A stretch of 64,000 bases of DNA from Owenia fusiformis (lineage: Eukaryota > Annelida > Polychaeta > Sabellida > Oweniidae): the NCBI GenBank assembly GCA_903813345.2, contig CAIIXF020000009.1, positions 6,258,030 through 6,322,029 on the forward strand. The letters run 5' to 3'. A program made the position numbers and the translations under genes. This document shows positions 21,980-34,880 of this stretch, one piece after another. Below the pieces are notes generated by a model, which saw nothing but the letters and a program-made list of their open reading frames with translations, did no database searches and had not been told where the DNA came from. Each line of letters begins with the position of its first letter. Position 1 is the stretch's first letter.

Positions 21980-24900
21980 TTAAAGAAACTCCTCTGAATA
22001 TTTGTATGCTGCATCTTTAGCATCTTTCGGCAAATTGTTCATTGGCGTAAGGTTAAAATAATAAAAAATTGAATCTGTTTGGATCATCTCCGTCCATGCT
22101 GCGATTGTTCTGCCTGTTCTTTTGTTGCAAGGTTTCCATGTCTTTGTCATGGAACCTTTGTACCATTGTACTGTTGTTGTTATTGGGTCTAAAATAATTA
22201 AATTAAACATGTTAAATAGAGGAGTATTCTGCACAGAGTAGAATTATGGTTACTATAAGACATCATAATACCCAGGCCAAATTTTTCAAGAAATTGTGAT
22301 ATCTATATTACTGAAGAAAGTATCTCATTCATTTATTACAATACAACATTTCTTTTTTGTTTTATTTTATTAGTTGTTTTGTTGTTAAGGTGTTGCTATA
22401 CAACTCAGATTCAAGTATGATTCCATTATAATAGTATTTATTCAATTTCCTGGAAAATCAATCTGTATAACAGTCTGCACAATTCACGGTTGAGTTTTTG
22501 AAAATACCCAATATAAAGCAAGTCATCCACCTTCATAACGTCAGAATTAAAGACCACTGCAGCTATAGAGGAGCTAGGTCTTGTGGTTTAAGACCACGCG
22601 CCATAATCTTCTGATCAAGCCATATCAAATTTTTGCTTATATGGAGAATAGAATGCTAATCAGCGAGATAAGACTTTTAAAGATAAGAATGAGTTGTCCA
22701 ATCGCCTAACATGTCCTCTAATGGGTTCACTCGAATGTGTTTGAGTCATGGATACAGAGTGCTACCCTTGTACTGGCCAAAGAGGAGCCTTCTTTTCAAA
22801 GTAAAGGGTACATAAAAATATCAAATGATGTAAAGTAAATGTAATTCCCACCAGTTGTTTCATTTCAACTTTGATATAGGATGTAGCCTACTCTGTAAGA
22901 ATCTCTGTAACTTTCTGCGTTTAATGTTGCCACTGGTATTGTGATGTCATAGCAACCATAACTCTACCCAAGTTTAATATTTTTTGTCTAAACTTTGCAA
23001 TTTTAGAAACAATTGCATTATGTAAAATTTTGAAGACGATTGGTGCATATTTCACAAAATACCAGCACCAGTCCTGTTACTTTTGGAACACTCTGTATGA
23101 TCAATGCCACACCAAATGTACAAATATAGAACTGAAGAACTTTTTATCTTGTCTTATCTTTTTATTTTGTCACAATTTTTTTTCAACTTTTGCTTTTGAA
23201 CTTGTGAAAAATAGAACATACAAATTTTCTTTTTCAAATCAATATCAGAAGTCAATGTTATTTTTCTTAATAAAATATCTCAATCTGGAGTCTTGAATTT
23301 CAATCTAGCCAAGCCTGTCCAAAGGGGATGTTAATTGATGGTGTCATTGCGACCTCCCCCCCCTATTTATTTAAAAAAAATATTTTAGAGTTTTTTTTGT
23401 TCAGTGTTTTAAGATGCTAATATTGCACTCAGATAAGCTCAGAATGTACTTATATTGCACTCAGATAAGCTCAGAATGTACTTATATTGCACTCAGATAA
23501 GCTCAGAATGTACTTATATTGCACTCAGATAAGCTCAGAATGTACTTATATTGCACTCAGATAAGCTCAGAATGTACTTAACCTTTCTTTCGTATGGGTT
23601 TTACCTAATTTTAAGTTAGATATCATACTGATTTTATAAAATATTGTAGTCTCTCAATATGGAGTCTAATTATGAATGTCAAAATCCCAATCTCACCGGT
23701 TTTAATCACTCTAGCAACCTGAGGCCATTCGCCTTGGTACTTCGGGATATCTGCTAGACAGAAGTCGCCTACATTCTTGCCCCTCCCTCTTTTACCGAAT
23801 CTTACCTATTAGTAGAAATAAATTTTAGTCATTATTCTTGTACACAAATCAATGATACTTGATCAACCAACACACTAAGTTAAAATTTATAAACATCAAA
23901 AAATCTATTAACATTTTGATGTTTTACCTATTAAAAAAATAGTAATAGCCTGAAACTATATTTCAAATTCAATCTCGATGATTCTAAAAACAGCAACAAG
24001 AGGTTTAACTCAACCAATTTGGTTATATACAGAGTGTGCCAAATTTTTGAAATATTTTTCCATCTATTGTAAATTTTGCTAGTCACGTATAATATATCTA
24101 TTCAATACTTTTTGAAACTGAAAAATGATTCATTTCCAACAGCTTGTGTGAATATGAATAAACTGAGCTTTATTTGACAGTCATACAAATGATTAAATTA
24201 AATGATTTTGAGGCATATTGTGCAAGATTTAAAAAAAGCTGAGAAAGTCACAGCTATATTATCCAAGGAAATGTGTCTTGCTCCTCCTAAGGATAACTTC
24301 ATATAAATTATGTTCTAATTAATGGAAATTGTGTTGAGACCTTTAAAGGGTATATATTTAATATGAAATATACTGTATGTTGTGCAGTTTTTCCTCAAGC
24401 AGAGGAAATTTGGTAATTTTTCATGACACTCACAGAGTATACAGATACTGACCAGTGACCACGACAAGTGAAAAATAACTCTACATACAGGTTTTTATCT
24501 TTAACATTTTCACATAGAATCACTTTACAATCTGAATTTTTGTGGATTGAGCTGCAATGGTAAAGAAATTTGAATTAATAGAATAATGACTTATTGGCCC
24601 ACTCTGTATTCTGTACATGTTGAAATTAAAAGAAGGAATATTGAACACTTACTGGTGGCATTTCCTTGTTTTCTTCTGTGCTGATGGTTGCGACAGGAAC
24701 TTGTTGTACTGGGTTTAGGTTCATTGATGATTTTTCCAGCTTTTCAAAGATTCTGTTGTTTGTGGCCTGTTGTTCAAAGTTCTCTTCTACAATTGGATAT
24801 GTCAGCATTGGGTTAAATATTCTATTATCATCAAAATCCTGACATTTAATTCATAGATTTATTGAACCAGGTTGTTTAAAAGATTATAAAGTCCGCTTGT

Positions 24901-27900
24901 AACACCTGAACTTAAGATTTTAACTTTTCAATTGTGAAAATGCAAGTTTCTCAAGAAGGAATACATGTACAAACGAGGCATTAACATGCAACATGTTCCA
25001 TTTGTTGCAGATGCCAAACACTAAGCCATCTTCTACCACAAAATAGCAGGAGACTAGAATAATATGTCTTCTTAACGTTAATCATATTAACGCATTTTAA
25101 CACTTGACACAGGTCCTTCAATAATTGTGTAGAATAGCCTATCAAATATAAGTACCTTCCGATTTCCTGATGTTGGTCAATTCCTCCCACCATTGTTTGT
25201 CCTCTTGATTGTGAATATAGCCTTGTATCTAAAATAGATGCCTTGCTATATATAATACAAACAAACAAATAACAAACATATACAAACATAGCTGGCAAGT
25301 CTATATTAAATATCTTTGTTTAACCAATGTATCAAATGCAAATACATCTCTTGTAAATATGCAGATTACATGTTCAATCTGGAGATCATATAATCTTTAC
25401 AATATCATTGTTATCCACTTTTAATGATAATTAAAATTAAGTCAATTTTTGAATTTTACAGTGTTTTAACAAGTTAATGTTCATATTATAGTGTTCAGAT
25501 ATGACCCATCTCTACTCATTCGCTGCGCTCACTCGGGTAGATAAGCAATATCCACTCATTGATAAAAATGATCCCTCATAAATCATAGTATATATTCATA
25601 CATTCATACAGTTTCTCTAATCAAAAAGCAGTGCAGATATCCAAAAAGTGACGATGTTCGCAGCACTTGTTTATAGGTAACATACTAGATAAATGATTTA
25701 AATTTTTCTTACATTCACATGAAGTTTATGACTTTCAAAATGCAAAAATAGTCATATCGATTGGTCATCTTGATCACCAAAACTGTGTAATGAAGCAGCA
25801 ATTCCAAATTCTTTGCTCTGGAGAAAGGATGAATGCTTAGTTGTCGTTAAAGAATGGAGAATAGGACTGTCATTATAGACAAAATTTCCCTTTTAATAGG
25901 GACGTGCCTTAGTTTATGAAATATCATAAACATCACCTTGCAAAAATAAAAACTGCACCGCTTGTTTGCGTATAGCACAGTCTGTATAAAAAGTTAAATA
26001 CCTTTTCATTCTGAATACCAGCTACAACTTTATCAAGGTCTGCTTTGCTATAGTCTGGTTGCATGTATTTTGGTTCACTGTCTGGTAATGATTTCAATAG
26101 AATGCCATTTCCAGGCCTCCTCCATCTCTACAATTATATACAAATGCTGTCAATGCACAATTTAAATAATTCATAACTTATATATATAACTGTACAGTAC
26201 ATTTACTGTTTATCAACATATGAAAAATCATGTAATTGTAGTCAGTGATCAGTGATACAATCGCCAAGTGACGAAGTTACAGACTTGAAAATAATAAATC
26301 AATTATCCAATCGTATAGTATACGGCTAGCTTTAGGGTCACTCATCATCAATCAGTCCATCATTTATTACTCAATTTTTATGATTCACTGGTTTTCATTG
26401 CTTACAAGATTAATCGGGCAACAAATATGATAGATCAGTTGAAAGCAACTTTGAAAAAACAAGATCACATACATGAATAACATGTCCCCACAATAGAAAA
26501 GACAGGTCATTAACATGACAAATGTCAACAAAGCTAGAGTTGATAAAACAATTGTTTGTTAGTTCAAAGTCTGATTTGAACTTCTGAGATGATAGCTGAT
26601 CATGAAAAAAATAATAAAGGATTGGTATCGATATGGAGAAGTCAATTCAACAATGTTTTTCTCTTAAATCAAACATTGAAAACATTCTGTAAAAACAAGG
26701 TATTTTATGTAATGTTGACTGATTGACAACAATTTAAAAATACTTTATATAACTGTTTTTGTTTTAATTTTTTGTTTTTGTAGTGCAATTGTTTTTGCTC
26801 CTTTCTACCAATTCTTGAGAATGAAATAAAATGTCTTTCTGAACTTTGTTGGAACAAAATAGCATACAACATGTTTTTAGACCTCTCAATATTATAGTTA
26901 AACAAAGGAATTTTGGGTTGATTTCAGAACTTTTACATTATTTTGAAAAAATTGGACAATTTGAATGAAATGGATGGTGAAATAATAGTACTTCTACATA
27001 AAACAAGCTCCATCATCGCGATAGCCGCACCCCCTTTGTCTTTATCCTTCTCGCAAACGGCAGACAAGAGGGGCTCTGGCATACCAGAATGAAGCTCCAT
27101 ATATAATCATAATATATTTTTTAACTTATTTTAATAAGTTTAGTTTATGGATAACTCCTGTGGAAATGTAACCATTTACTTTGAATTTGGCCAGAAAACA
27201 AATTGAACCATCAACAGCCGAGAGCTATTTCATTGTTACGAAAGACTGGACATCAATTCCTCACACTTTTTTACTAACAATCTCAGCATGTATAGGCATG
27301 AAACCAATAATTGCCAAACCATGTGCGAAGCAGATATTTCACTGGGAAAAGTGAAATGAGTGAAGCATATTGGATGATTATAGCTGAATGAATTACCTCA
27401 TCAGTAGACCACTCTTTGTAATACATTCTAGTGTGGCCATTTTCTTTGACAAATTTAAAACAGTGTGGCCGAGAGTGTCCATTTACATCTTCAAGGTGTG
27501 GGAAGATCCATCCACTAACATCATATATATTTTCAATCTGTAACATAAAAATGTTTTTAAAGAAAACCCTTTTAAAGCGGTGTGTTTTGGTTCAACCAAA
27601 AAAATCAGTATTTTCTATTTGTTGAATAATGGAAACTCTAATGCCCTATTCCTTAAATAATTTATAAATAGATGTGTGATTGAACCTCAAAGCAAAGACT
27701 TGTTTATTTACAATGTAATTCAGAGGTCATTTGTCCCTTTTTAAAGAACCTAGTATTGTAATATAATCAATAATATCTTGGAGGAAATAGTGCACTAGGA
27801 TTTTTTATTGAATTTCTATATCAGGCTTCTGAGTATTTCCTTGTGTTTTTTGTTGTAGGCCTAAATTTGTCAAAATGTGATTTACCTCTGCTGCTGTGGG

Positions 27901-30900
27901 TTGCATCGTTTCAACACATCGCTCAAAGGCATTCATGAGTCTGGGAAGTGTTGGGATTGTTTTCCTCGTAATGTGATTGGAAAAGTTGGAAAAAAGTCTG
28001 TCAACATCCTTTAAATATAAAATGAAAAAAGTTTCAGATCAAAGCTTCAGGGGGGGGGAGTTCGATGGGTTTTAGCAACCCCCCCTGTCGAAAAATCCAT
28101 TCAAAATCATGTTGTTTTCACCATTCTGAGCATTTTTTAATTGATTTTGGCCATTTGTGGACCAAAATTGTCATAAGTGAACCCCCCTGGAAGCTATGTA
28201 AGTTTAAGTTAATTTTAAGGTTATTCCAATTTGAACATGTTACATATAATCGAATACAATTTGACGCAAAGCGTATATTGTAGTTGAAGGAGCAATAGTA
28301 AATATTTGTAAATACAATCATCATTTTAATGGAGTGCAGGAAAATAGAATTAACCATTCATATATTTAGATATTTATTTTCATTATTAATAAACTAATTT
28401 TATTTTATTTTTACCTCGTGCGTGTGGCCCACCATAAGAAAAGATAGCTTGATCTTTTTGAAAATCCCCTTCTGTACAAGAAGAGCAAGGAACCCAAGAA
28501 TGTACCTTTAAAAACACATTTAAAGAGAATGAGTACTTTGTTAAAGCTGAGATTTCATTAATAATTGGCATTCTTTCAATTTTTCCAATAAAGGACAAGG
28601 GTTGTTTATTATTGCAATCGCTTTTGAATAAAATTGATGCTGTTTTAAATACGTTTCATGTATGCCAATTATTTCTTAAATTGTGTAAATGGTACCCTTT
28701 CCACTTAATCTCAAAAAATTTCTCTTTGAGGAATTTCCCATAGTTATCCAATGGTATAGTTCCAAGCAGATTTTGAAACACGAACGTTAATCACCAAAAC
28801 ACACCTTATTGGGTTGTTTTGGTTTATATCACAAGCAAATTGTTAATCCATAGATAATCCTTGAAAATGAGAATTATTTTGTAGGGAAATGCATGAAAAG
28901 CTCCCCAGATTCATTCTACAAACAACTTGCAGTCCTTTATAATCAATGAAATTTCCAAATTATGCTACATTTTCGTACCTTGAGAAGTCAATTGATCAAA
29001 GATAATAATGCAATATGGTGTTTTACTTTCTTTTTTTAATTGCATCAATAATACAGCTTGCAATATAATAAAATTATTATATTTGATACCAGAAAGCAAT
29101 CCAAAATTGAGAACTCACCGATTTTTATTTTCCTTGGCGCTGTTGTCCATTTGGAGATATAAAACTGGTGGAAGATGATCCACACTCTGCAATGCCAACA
29201 ACAGGCAGGTCACAGTGAGATTTGAACCGTGTGGCCATTGGAATAAGTCAAAAAACCCATAGTTTCCTACACCATGTAAAATAACTCCAACCTGAAACAC
29301 ACATGCAGATTTTTCAAAAATAATTGTAGAAGTTATATATTTGTTTACTACTAGTATAATAAAGTCCACTAATTACTAGCCTTTGACACAGATTTGGCTA
29401 TTGGAGCTCATGACATGTCTGTTGCCACAACACCGACCACCATTCACGAAAAAGCTTGGGGATAACAATATGTTTCCACTTAGGTGATGACATAAAAATC
29501 ATGTTATTTATTGTTAGTATGTAACAATAACTTCATATATGTACAAGTTAATATTGACTTACCAAGTGTACCTTGAGTAGCCATAGATTAGCCATACACT
29601 TAGCTTTGAGCAGAAATCTTGGCAGCATTGTTTTTGCTTGATCCATGCTATCAATTATTATAGATAGGTATCTATTTTCATCATCTTTGGCCTTTTGAAT
29701 GTGTTTGTAATATTTTCTTCGCTCGGTGCTGTAAAGTAGGGATAAACATTATATAATACAAGGTGCTTGTAGGGATTGTTCATCTTCAATTCAAATTTTT
29801 GTTAAAATTACATCATTTTTATTATTTCTTCTTCTCAATCTAAATTGTTACTTTTACTTATTTAGATGAATTTCACACTCTCTAATCAGTGTCTGCCTTG
29901 CCTCCTCCCCCCTGTTCTACTTAATTTTTCATTTTCATACTTTTTTCTTGATTGCACATTTAGCAAAATCATAGGTCTTACTTTTGTTTCTTTAGGTGTA
30001 CATCACGTTCCTTTATCAATGCTTTTCTTGCCTCCTTTCCTCTTGTTCGACTGAGCTGGTCTTGTATGTGCACACACTGGTCACATTTTGTGAACTTGGA
30101 TGCCTGAAATGTGAAAGAATTTTACTTTGTATGACATGCATTTATGTCATACCAGGAGGAACAAAAGTGTTCAAAGTGTATATAATAAATATAAAGGGCT
30201 TAGAAAACAATAAAAATGTTTTTTAAGAATATCATCAATTGAATTCAATACAGTGTAACTACAATTTCGCTTTATTGCAATCGATTTCTCATATATTAAT
30301 ACTAATGATAAAAATAGCATCAAATGCTTTCAAGAAATTGACCCCCATATAAATGGAGATATAGATGGCACCAAGGGTGTTGGTAGGGCTAGGGTAGGGC
30401 TAGAATACATGTAAATTTATGTCCAGAGTCACCATTGGAATGTAACGATATGATCTTATTGATCTTATGTGGATTGTGATTTCCCATTAAAATTGTGATC
30501 CTTGTAAGAGTAAACAAAATTTTAAAGGTTTTTCTTCATTGTGTGAATGGGGATTTATTATTTAGACAACTAGATAATCATTAGAATTTGAAGAAAATGT
30601 TAGTCTTTAATAGTTAATAATGCAGATCTCATAAAACCTCAATGCGAGATTTATAAAGCTATATGGAAAAAGGAGCATTAAACCATCCCTTCACTGAACG
30701 AAACATTCTTAAAATTGCCAAAAGTAGAGGTCATTGTATCAGCTCCCACTCCATCAATAGTTTATAAGTTTCTGTTTTCTTAACATGAAATGAGAGAACT
30801 AACCTTTGGAGCCTTCACATGACCAAAGTACTGTGTCCATATTCTACGAAATGTAGTGTGAGAAACACAAACTTCTCCCATCTCCATCTTGTCTGCCTTA

Positions 30901-33900
30901 TACTGGTTAAAAACTTCTATCTTTGTAATGCACACTGGTAAGTGGATGGCAAGGGAATCCGGCAGTTTATCGCCGAATTGAGAAGCATAACTGAAATACA
31001 ATGCATAAAAATAACATTTAAATATAGTACCGGTAGATGTTATCTTAATTAAGGGGTGAACACTAGCTAATAGAAATGCACATGTACTCTGTTTACCAAA
31101 TTATTTAACAAATTTACGTCTTTTAACTTTTACTCAATTTATAAATTACATAGTTTCACTACCTTAGTTACAATGACATTAACGTGCATGTTATATTTTC
31201 ACTTTTAAAAAAGTTTCAAGGTGGGCTATTCCAAAATGACTCGAAAATTGCTCAGAATGATTCTTTCATATGGACACTCTAATTGCTGCTCAGAAATAGA
31301 TGCGCATAAAAGCTTCAATGCTTATTTGAGGTACATGAGGTAAACTACCGTTCAATCCATGCTATGGCTTCCATTGTTGGGACCGCATGGTACCTTGTTC
31401 TCATTGATGGCATTGGGGCCAATATGTTTCCAGCTAATAAATAAAATTTGTATTTTTATACATCTATGCATCATATTCAATATTGACAGATTTTCTATTT
31501 AACTTCTCTACAAAGTTAAACTCAAGCTTCTAATTAAAATTTGCTATTGATCATAATGCAACATTTTATATTTTCAATATAAGGATTTTTGCAACAATTA
31601 ACTTGAAAATTCATTATGAAGACAGTACAATTTAGAAATTTCCATTATTTTCTATTTCCATTACTTTATATTCATACAATTACCAATGAATCTTTTCCTG
31701 ATGGCATAGAAGGTTGAGGAAGCCAATCCAAGAACTGCAAGCCAGGCAGTCAGACAGACAGGGTAGTCTGGATAACCCTGGACATAGTGCACACTACCCT
31801 TATATACACCATTTTCATCAAAGCTGAAAATATAAGTTTTTTTCAAATACTAGAAAATTTTTCTTATTTGAATCTTATCTTGATTGAATTACATGTATGC
31901 TTTACCCAAATAGAGATAAATGCCACTTTTAAGAACCATGAAGGTACCTTGATGTCCTCTTCAGTTTGTTTAAGATTAACTGATGGTTTTCCATTTGAAA
32001 TAGAGATTGACCGTTTAAACAAAAATCAAGAAGGCAATCACAGTAGACTTTCAAGTGTGATTAACATATTTAGAGCTATGTGCAGATATCATTTATAGAG
32101 GATGGTACCTTGATGTCCTTTTTAGCAACATTACGTGGGTGGCATTATTTGTTTCACCCTGAACAATTTCATATATGACTTTCAAGTGTGATTAACATAT
32201 TTAGAGATATCATTTATAGAGGATGGTACCTTGATGTCCTTTTTAGCTCATCCAAGACATATTGGTGCTTTTCAAAAGCTGTAAGGCCTTGAAACTCATC
32301 CCTTACTTGTTGGAGATTTTGCTGAAGGAAACCACCGAGGCAACAGAAAGAACAACAGAAGAAAAAACTTATTTGGGAAATACTGAGTCCACGTGATTTG
32401 CCTGAAAAATAAAAATCTAAGTGTTTTTAAACATGCACATACTATAGACAAATCTGGTAAAAGCTAAAAACTGACTTGATCTACAAATGATTTCTATGTC
32501 TCACATGTATATTTAATTGATTTAATTTCTAGACTTTACACGTGTATTATCTGAATTAATATGTCATTCTCTCATAGAACAAAATGTTGATATAATGTTT
32601 ATAGAAAATAAGCACATGGGCCTATAAATGTAGACATTTTTTAGTTTTCCTGAAACAATATATGAGCTTACAATAAAGGCCTAAAGGGAATGATATTATC
32701 ATATGAGCCTAATTCGAAACATTTTTTATAAAGGTTGTTCACTAGTTTTCTCTTTAATACCTTTAACTTACCTTCTTTTGGTTCCTCTGAGAGTTCTTCT
32801 TCTGTAAAAATGAAAAGGAATACATTTTACTCATCACATTGCTACAAATTATTATAGATTCATAATCACAGGTCCAAGATATTAAAAGTTTAGCAACTGT
32901 GGTCAGACACTATCTTTAGGTACTGATTGATACGCGTTCTTATGAATGTAACATTAGACTATTAATCCTATACAGTAGTGATAGGTAAATAACATACATG
33001 AATACAAGTCATGTATATTCATATGTATTCATATATTGTAGTATATCTCCCTCTGTATCTCCCGCTCATTAATCCCATATCGAATAAATCTACTTCTCTC
33101 AGTCGTGGTGGTTATTTGATGGGAGATTTTAGATACAGGGTATATATCTACCCGAGGTACCATTAAACCAAAAGGTAAATATATTGCATTCTTCCTCGAG
33201 GGATATACCCTGTATCCAAAACCGAGCATGAATAACTAACTTGACCCATACTTTATAGAATGCCCTAAAAAGGTTAGTAAGTATAGGATAAAGTTGTATC
33301 CAAAACCCCCATCAAATAACAATCACAAAAAGGGGTGGGCATACCAATTCTCAAATCTGCTTCATCATCAGACTCATCATCAGATTCAACATCTGAAGGG
33401 ACGTGTGGTTCGTAACCTGAAACAATGAAAACACACAAATAACCTTTCAAGTAGACTAGCACTAGCTCATTTTAACAAAAAAATGTAAAAAATGGAGTCA
33501 AAGTTAGAAATACAAATCTACCTCGCCTAATGATCATAGATATATTTTTTGAATGGCTAATTTTACGACGTCACGTGACAATCATGTGACCGAACATGAC
33601 GACCAACACACCCACTGTAGGTTTACACGCAATGGGTCGTTTCACAAAGAATGAATACACCTCGTATGAAACTTTCATGTGTACATTGCAGAGATAATAT
33701 CACATATCAAAGTATACCTGAAAACCAATAGCAATTCAAATGTTTGGTCAGTTTAATCCAGAGTTGAATATATGCGTATCATTTCTATGTAAATGGCGTC
33801 ATCATTCCGAAACCGAGTGGGTATTCCCCATTAGTCATTTATTTCCTGTTGAGTGTAGAGGGGAATACCCTTTTCATTGTTGATGTGAAACTGAATCAGT

Positions 33901-34036
33901 GAATGCATAGGCCGATCATGCAATGGGCATTTCAATTTAGAATGGGCTATGCTAAGCTTAATATTAAGATTACGACCCGTTATGTGACCCAAAATTCTTT
34001 TCTCTTACCTTCTCGGTCAACCTCCATTGGTTCCAT
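21980..34036 (-). CDS. Intron-rich DDE-nuclease/transposase-like gene (DUF7869-like)
   Basis: Eighteen minus-strand exons were read, all with GT/AG borders: 34036-34009, 33416-33345, 32801-32772, 32401-32230, 31823-31684, 31433-31349, 30990-30804, 30103-29982, 29728-29563, 29291-29119, 28505-28415, 28008-27886, 27537-27397, 26127-26002, 25228-25156, 24838-24653, 23805-23697, 22188-21980. Phases agree at every junction except 25228-25156 to 24838-24653, where a small exon is probably missing. The product is ~670 residues: an acidic Ser/Asp-rich N-terminus (DVESDDESDDEADL), a Cys-rich segment (FFFCCSFCCLGGFL), a possible zinc pair (FTKCDQCVHIQDQL), then IIIDSMDQAKTMLP, YLQMDNSAKENKN and LMVGHTHEDVDRLFSNFS. 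These supply three acidic positions of a likely RNase H-like DDE fold. The C-terminus (VGDFCLADIPKYQGEWPQVA, TTTVQWYKGSMTKTW) looks like an SH3/Tudor-like barrel. The pattern matches a large uncharacterised invertebrate family; activity is inferred. Start: first ATG in exon 1 (MEPMEVDRE). The gene is divergent to the plus gene at 36064. Confidence 0.75.
23421..23580. repeat. Perfect 5 x 32-bp tandem array
   Basis: Five identical 32-bp units starting at 23421, 23453, 23485, 23517 and 23549, each beginning TATTGCACTCAGATAAGCTC. There are no differences between units, so the expansion is recent. It lies in the last intron of the minus-strand nuclease-like gene. Confidence 0.95.
24963..25062 (-). 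other. Candidate extra exon or repeat in the nuclease-like gene
   Basis: Downstream of the acceptor-like ATTATTCTAG, the minus strand stays open for about 40 codons in the incoming frame (FVVEDGLVFGICNKWNMLHV). A diverged copy occurs near 48112-48210. A 14-, 17- or 32-nt exon beginning here would repair the phase break between the exons at 25228-25156 and 24838-24653. The true donor could not be decided. Confidence 0.25.
31930..32247 (-). repeat. Tandem copies of an exon end plus splice donor
   Basis: The true exon 4 end and donor (minus strand AGGACATCAAG|GTACC at 32230) is repeated in the downstream intron near 32105 and, more diverged, near 31945. The two right-hand copies lie in a ~75-bp direct repeat (about 32048-32126 and 32177-32247). 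The extra copies keep GT donors. Confidence 0.75.
33040..33240. repeat. Palindromic GGATACAGGG-type repeat, diverged copy
   Basis: It contains TTTAGATACAGGGTATATAT and, in opposite orientation, GGGATATACCCTGTATCC, like the palindromes at 57296-57445 and 62265-62410. It lies in intron 2 of the minus-strand nuclease-like gene. Confidence 0.5.
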
Positions 34037-34435
34037 GACGCAACTAGACGTTAGATTAGATCTGTATATACATGTAGGTCTACTTATATTCAGTTCTTCA
34101 GTTCGTTCACGGCAAATTAACAAATATCGGTAGACTAGCTGGACTTTTCGTCTATCGCAGTATCGGACTTTTGTTTCTGCAGTAAAAATTGTCCCTGGAT
34201 ATAGCGTTACTGTGACGTGTGAAGTGTGACGTATTGAGGTGTGAACTGTTCCGCAAGAGCTGTCATGCATGTCATGCATGGTGGCGCGTGATCAAGGTCA
34301 CTAATCCTATTATTTAATACGTCATACGCCATAGCACAAAGGGAACTGATCGAGGATTAACCTAAGCTTGTATCCGTATTTGTTGCTGATCAGCAGTTTT
34401 CCGAGGTCCCCACGTATTCAGACTTCTATATGTAA
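34037..34435. promoter_or_regulatory. Probable bidirectional promoter of the divergent gene pair
   Basis: The stretch lies between the minus gene's start codon (34036) and a good plus-strand donor (TATATGTAAGTA, GT at about 34433) that could end a non-coding first exon of the plus gene. It contains several TGACGT/ACGTCA half-CRE words (near 34212, 34227 and 34319) and is less AT-rich than its surroundings. The promoter role is inferred from geometry. Confidence 0.4.
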
Positions 34436-34880
34436 GTACTAGATAGTATATGACGATGGACAAACAGTAGCAGTTATATCAAGTGGGCTATTAAGGCTTG
34501 GCCAATTTCAATAAGTCTTCCAACAATTTTAGAGTTTACATGCTCGATTGATTTTCAATATTCTTTTCTCTAGCCTATGCGGTGTCAGCGTGACTGGATG
34601 AATGTAACTACATCATGATAAACAGTAGACTAGGCCTAATGCCTGGGTCACATTTGCTCCGATTCATTGGCCTCGGTTGATTGAGTATCCTGTTAAAAAA
34701 ACTGTATACAATTGAACAAAATACTCAATCGAGCGGGCACCGGCCGATGAATCCGAGCAAATGTGAACCAGGAATAGGCTAACGATCAGTCATGAATAAA
34801 GTCAATATAATCTATATAATTATAGTAATCATCAATGCGTATTGCCCTACTAGTATTTAACACGAGTCAACAATGACTAT

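Noticed and set aside
23421-23580. Regular 32-bp repeats resembling a CRISPR array
   Set aside because: The units are contiguous and have no spacers; the context is an animal intron.
24981-25298. 105-codon minus ORF
   Set aside because: It reads exon 15 (25228-25156) in the wrong frame; the IQGYIHNQEDKQWWEEL frame is the one consistent with splicing.
31787-32098. Plus-strand 103-codon ORF
   Set aside because: Overlaps the exon 5 edge and repeated donor segments of the minus gene; no independent support.
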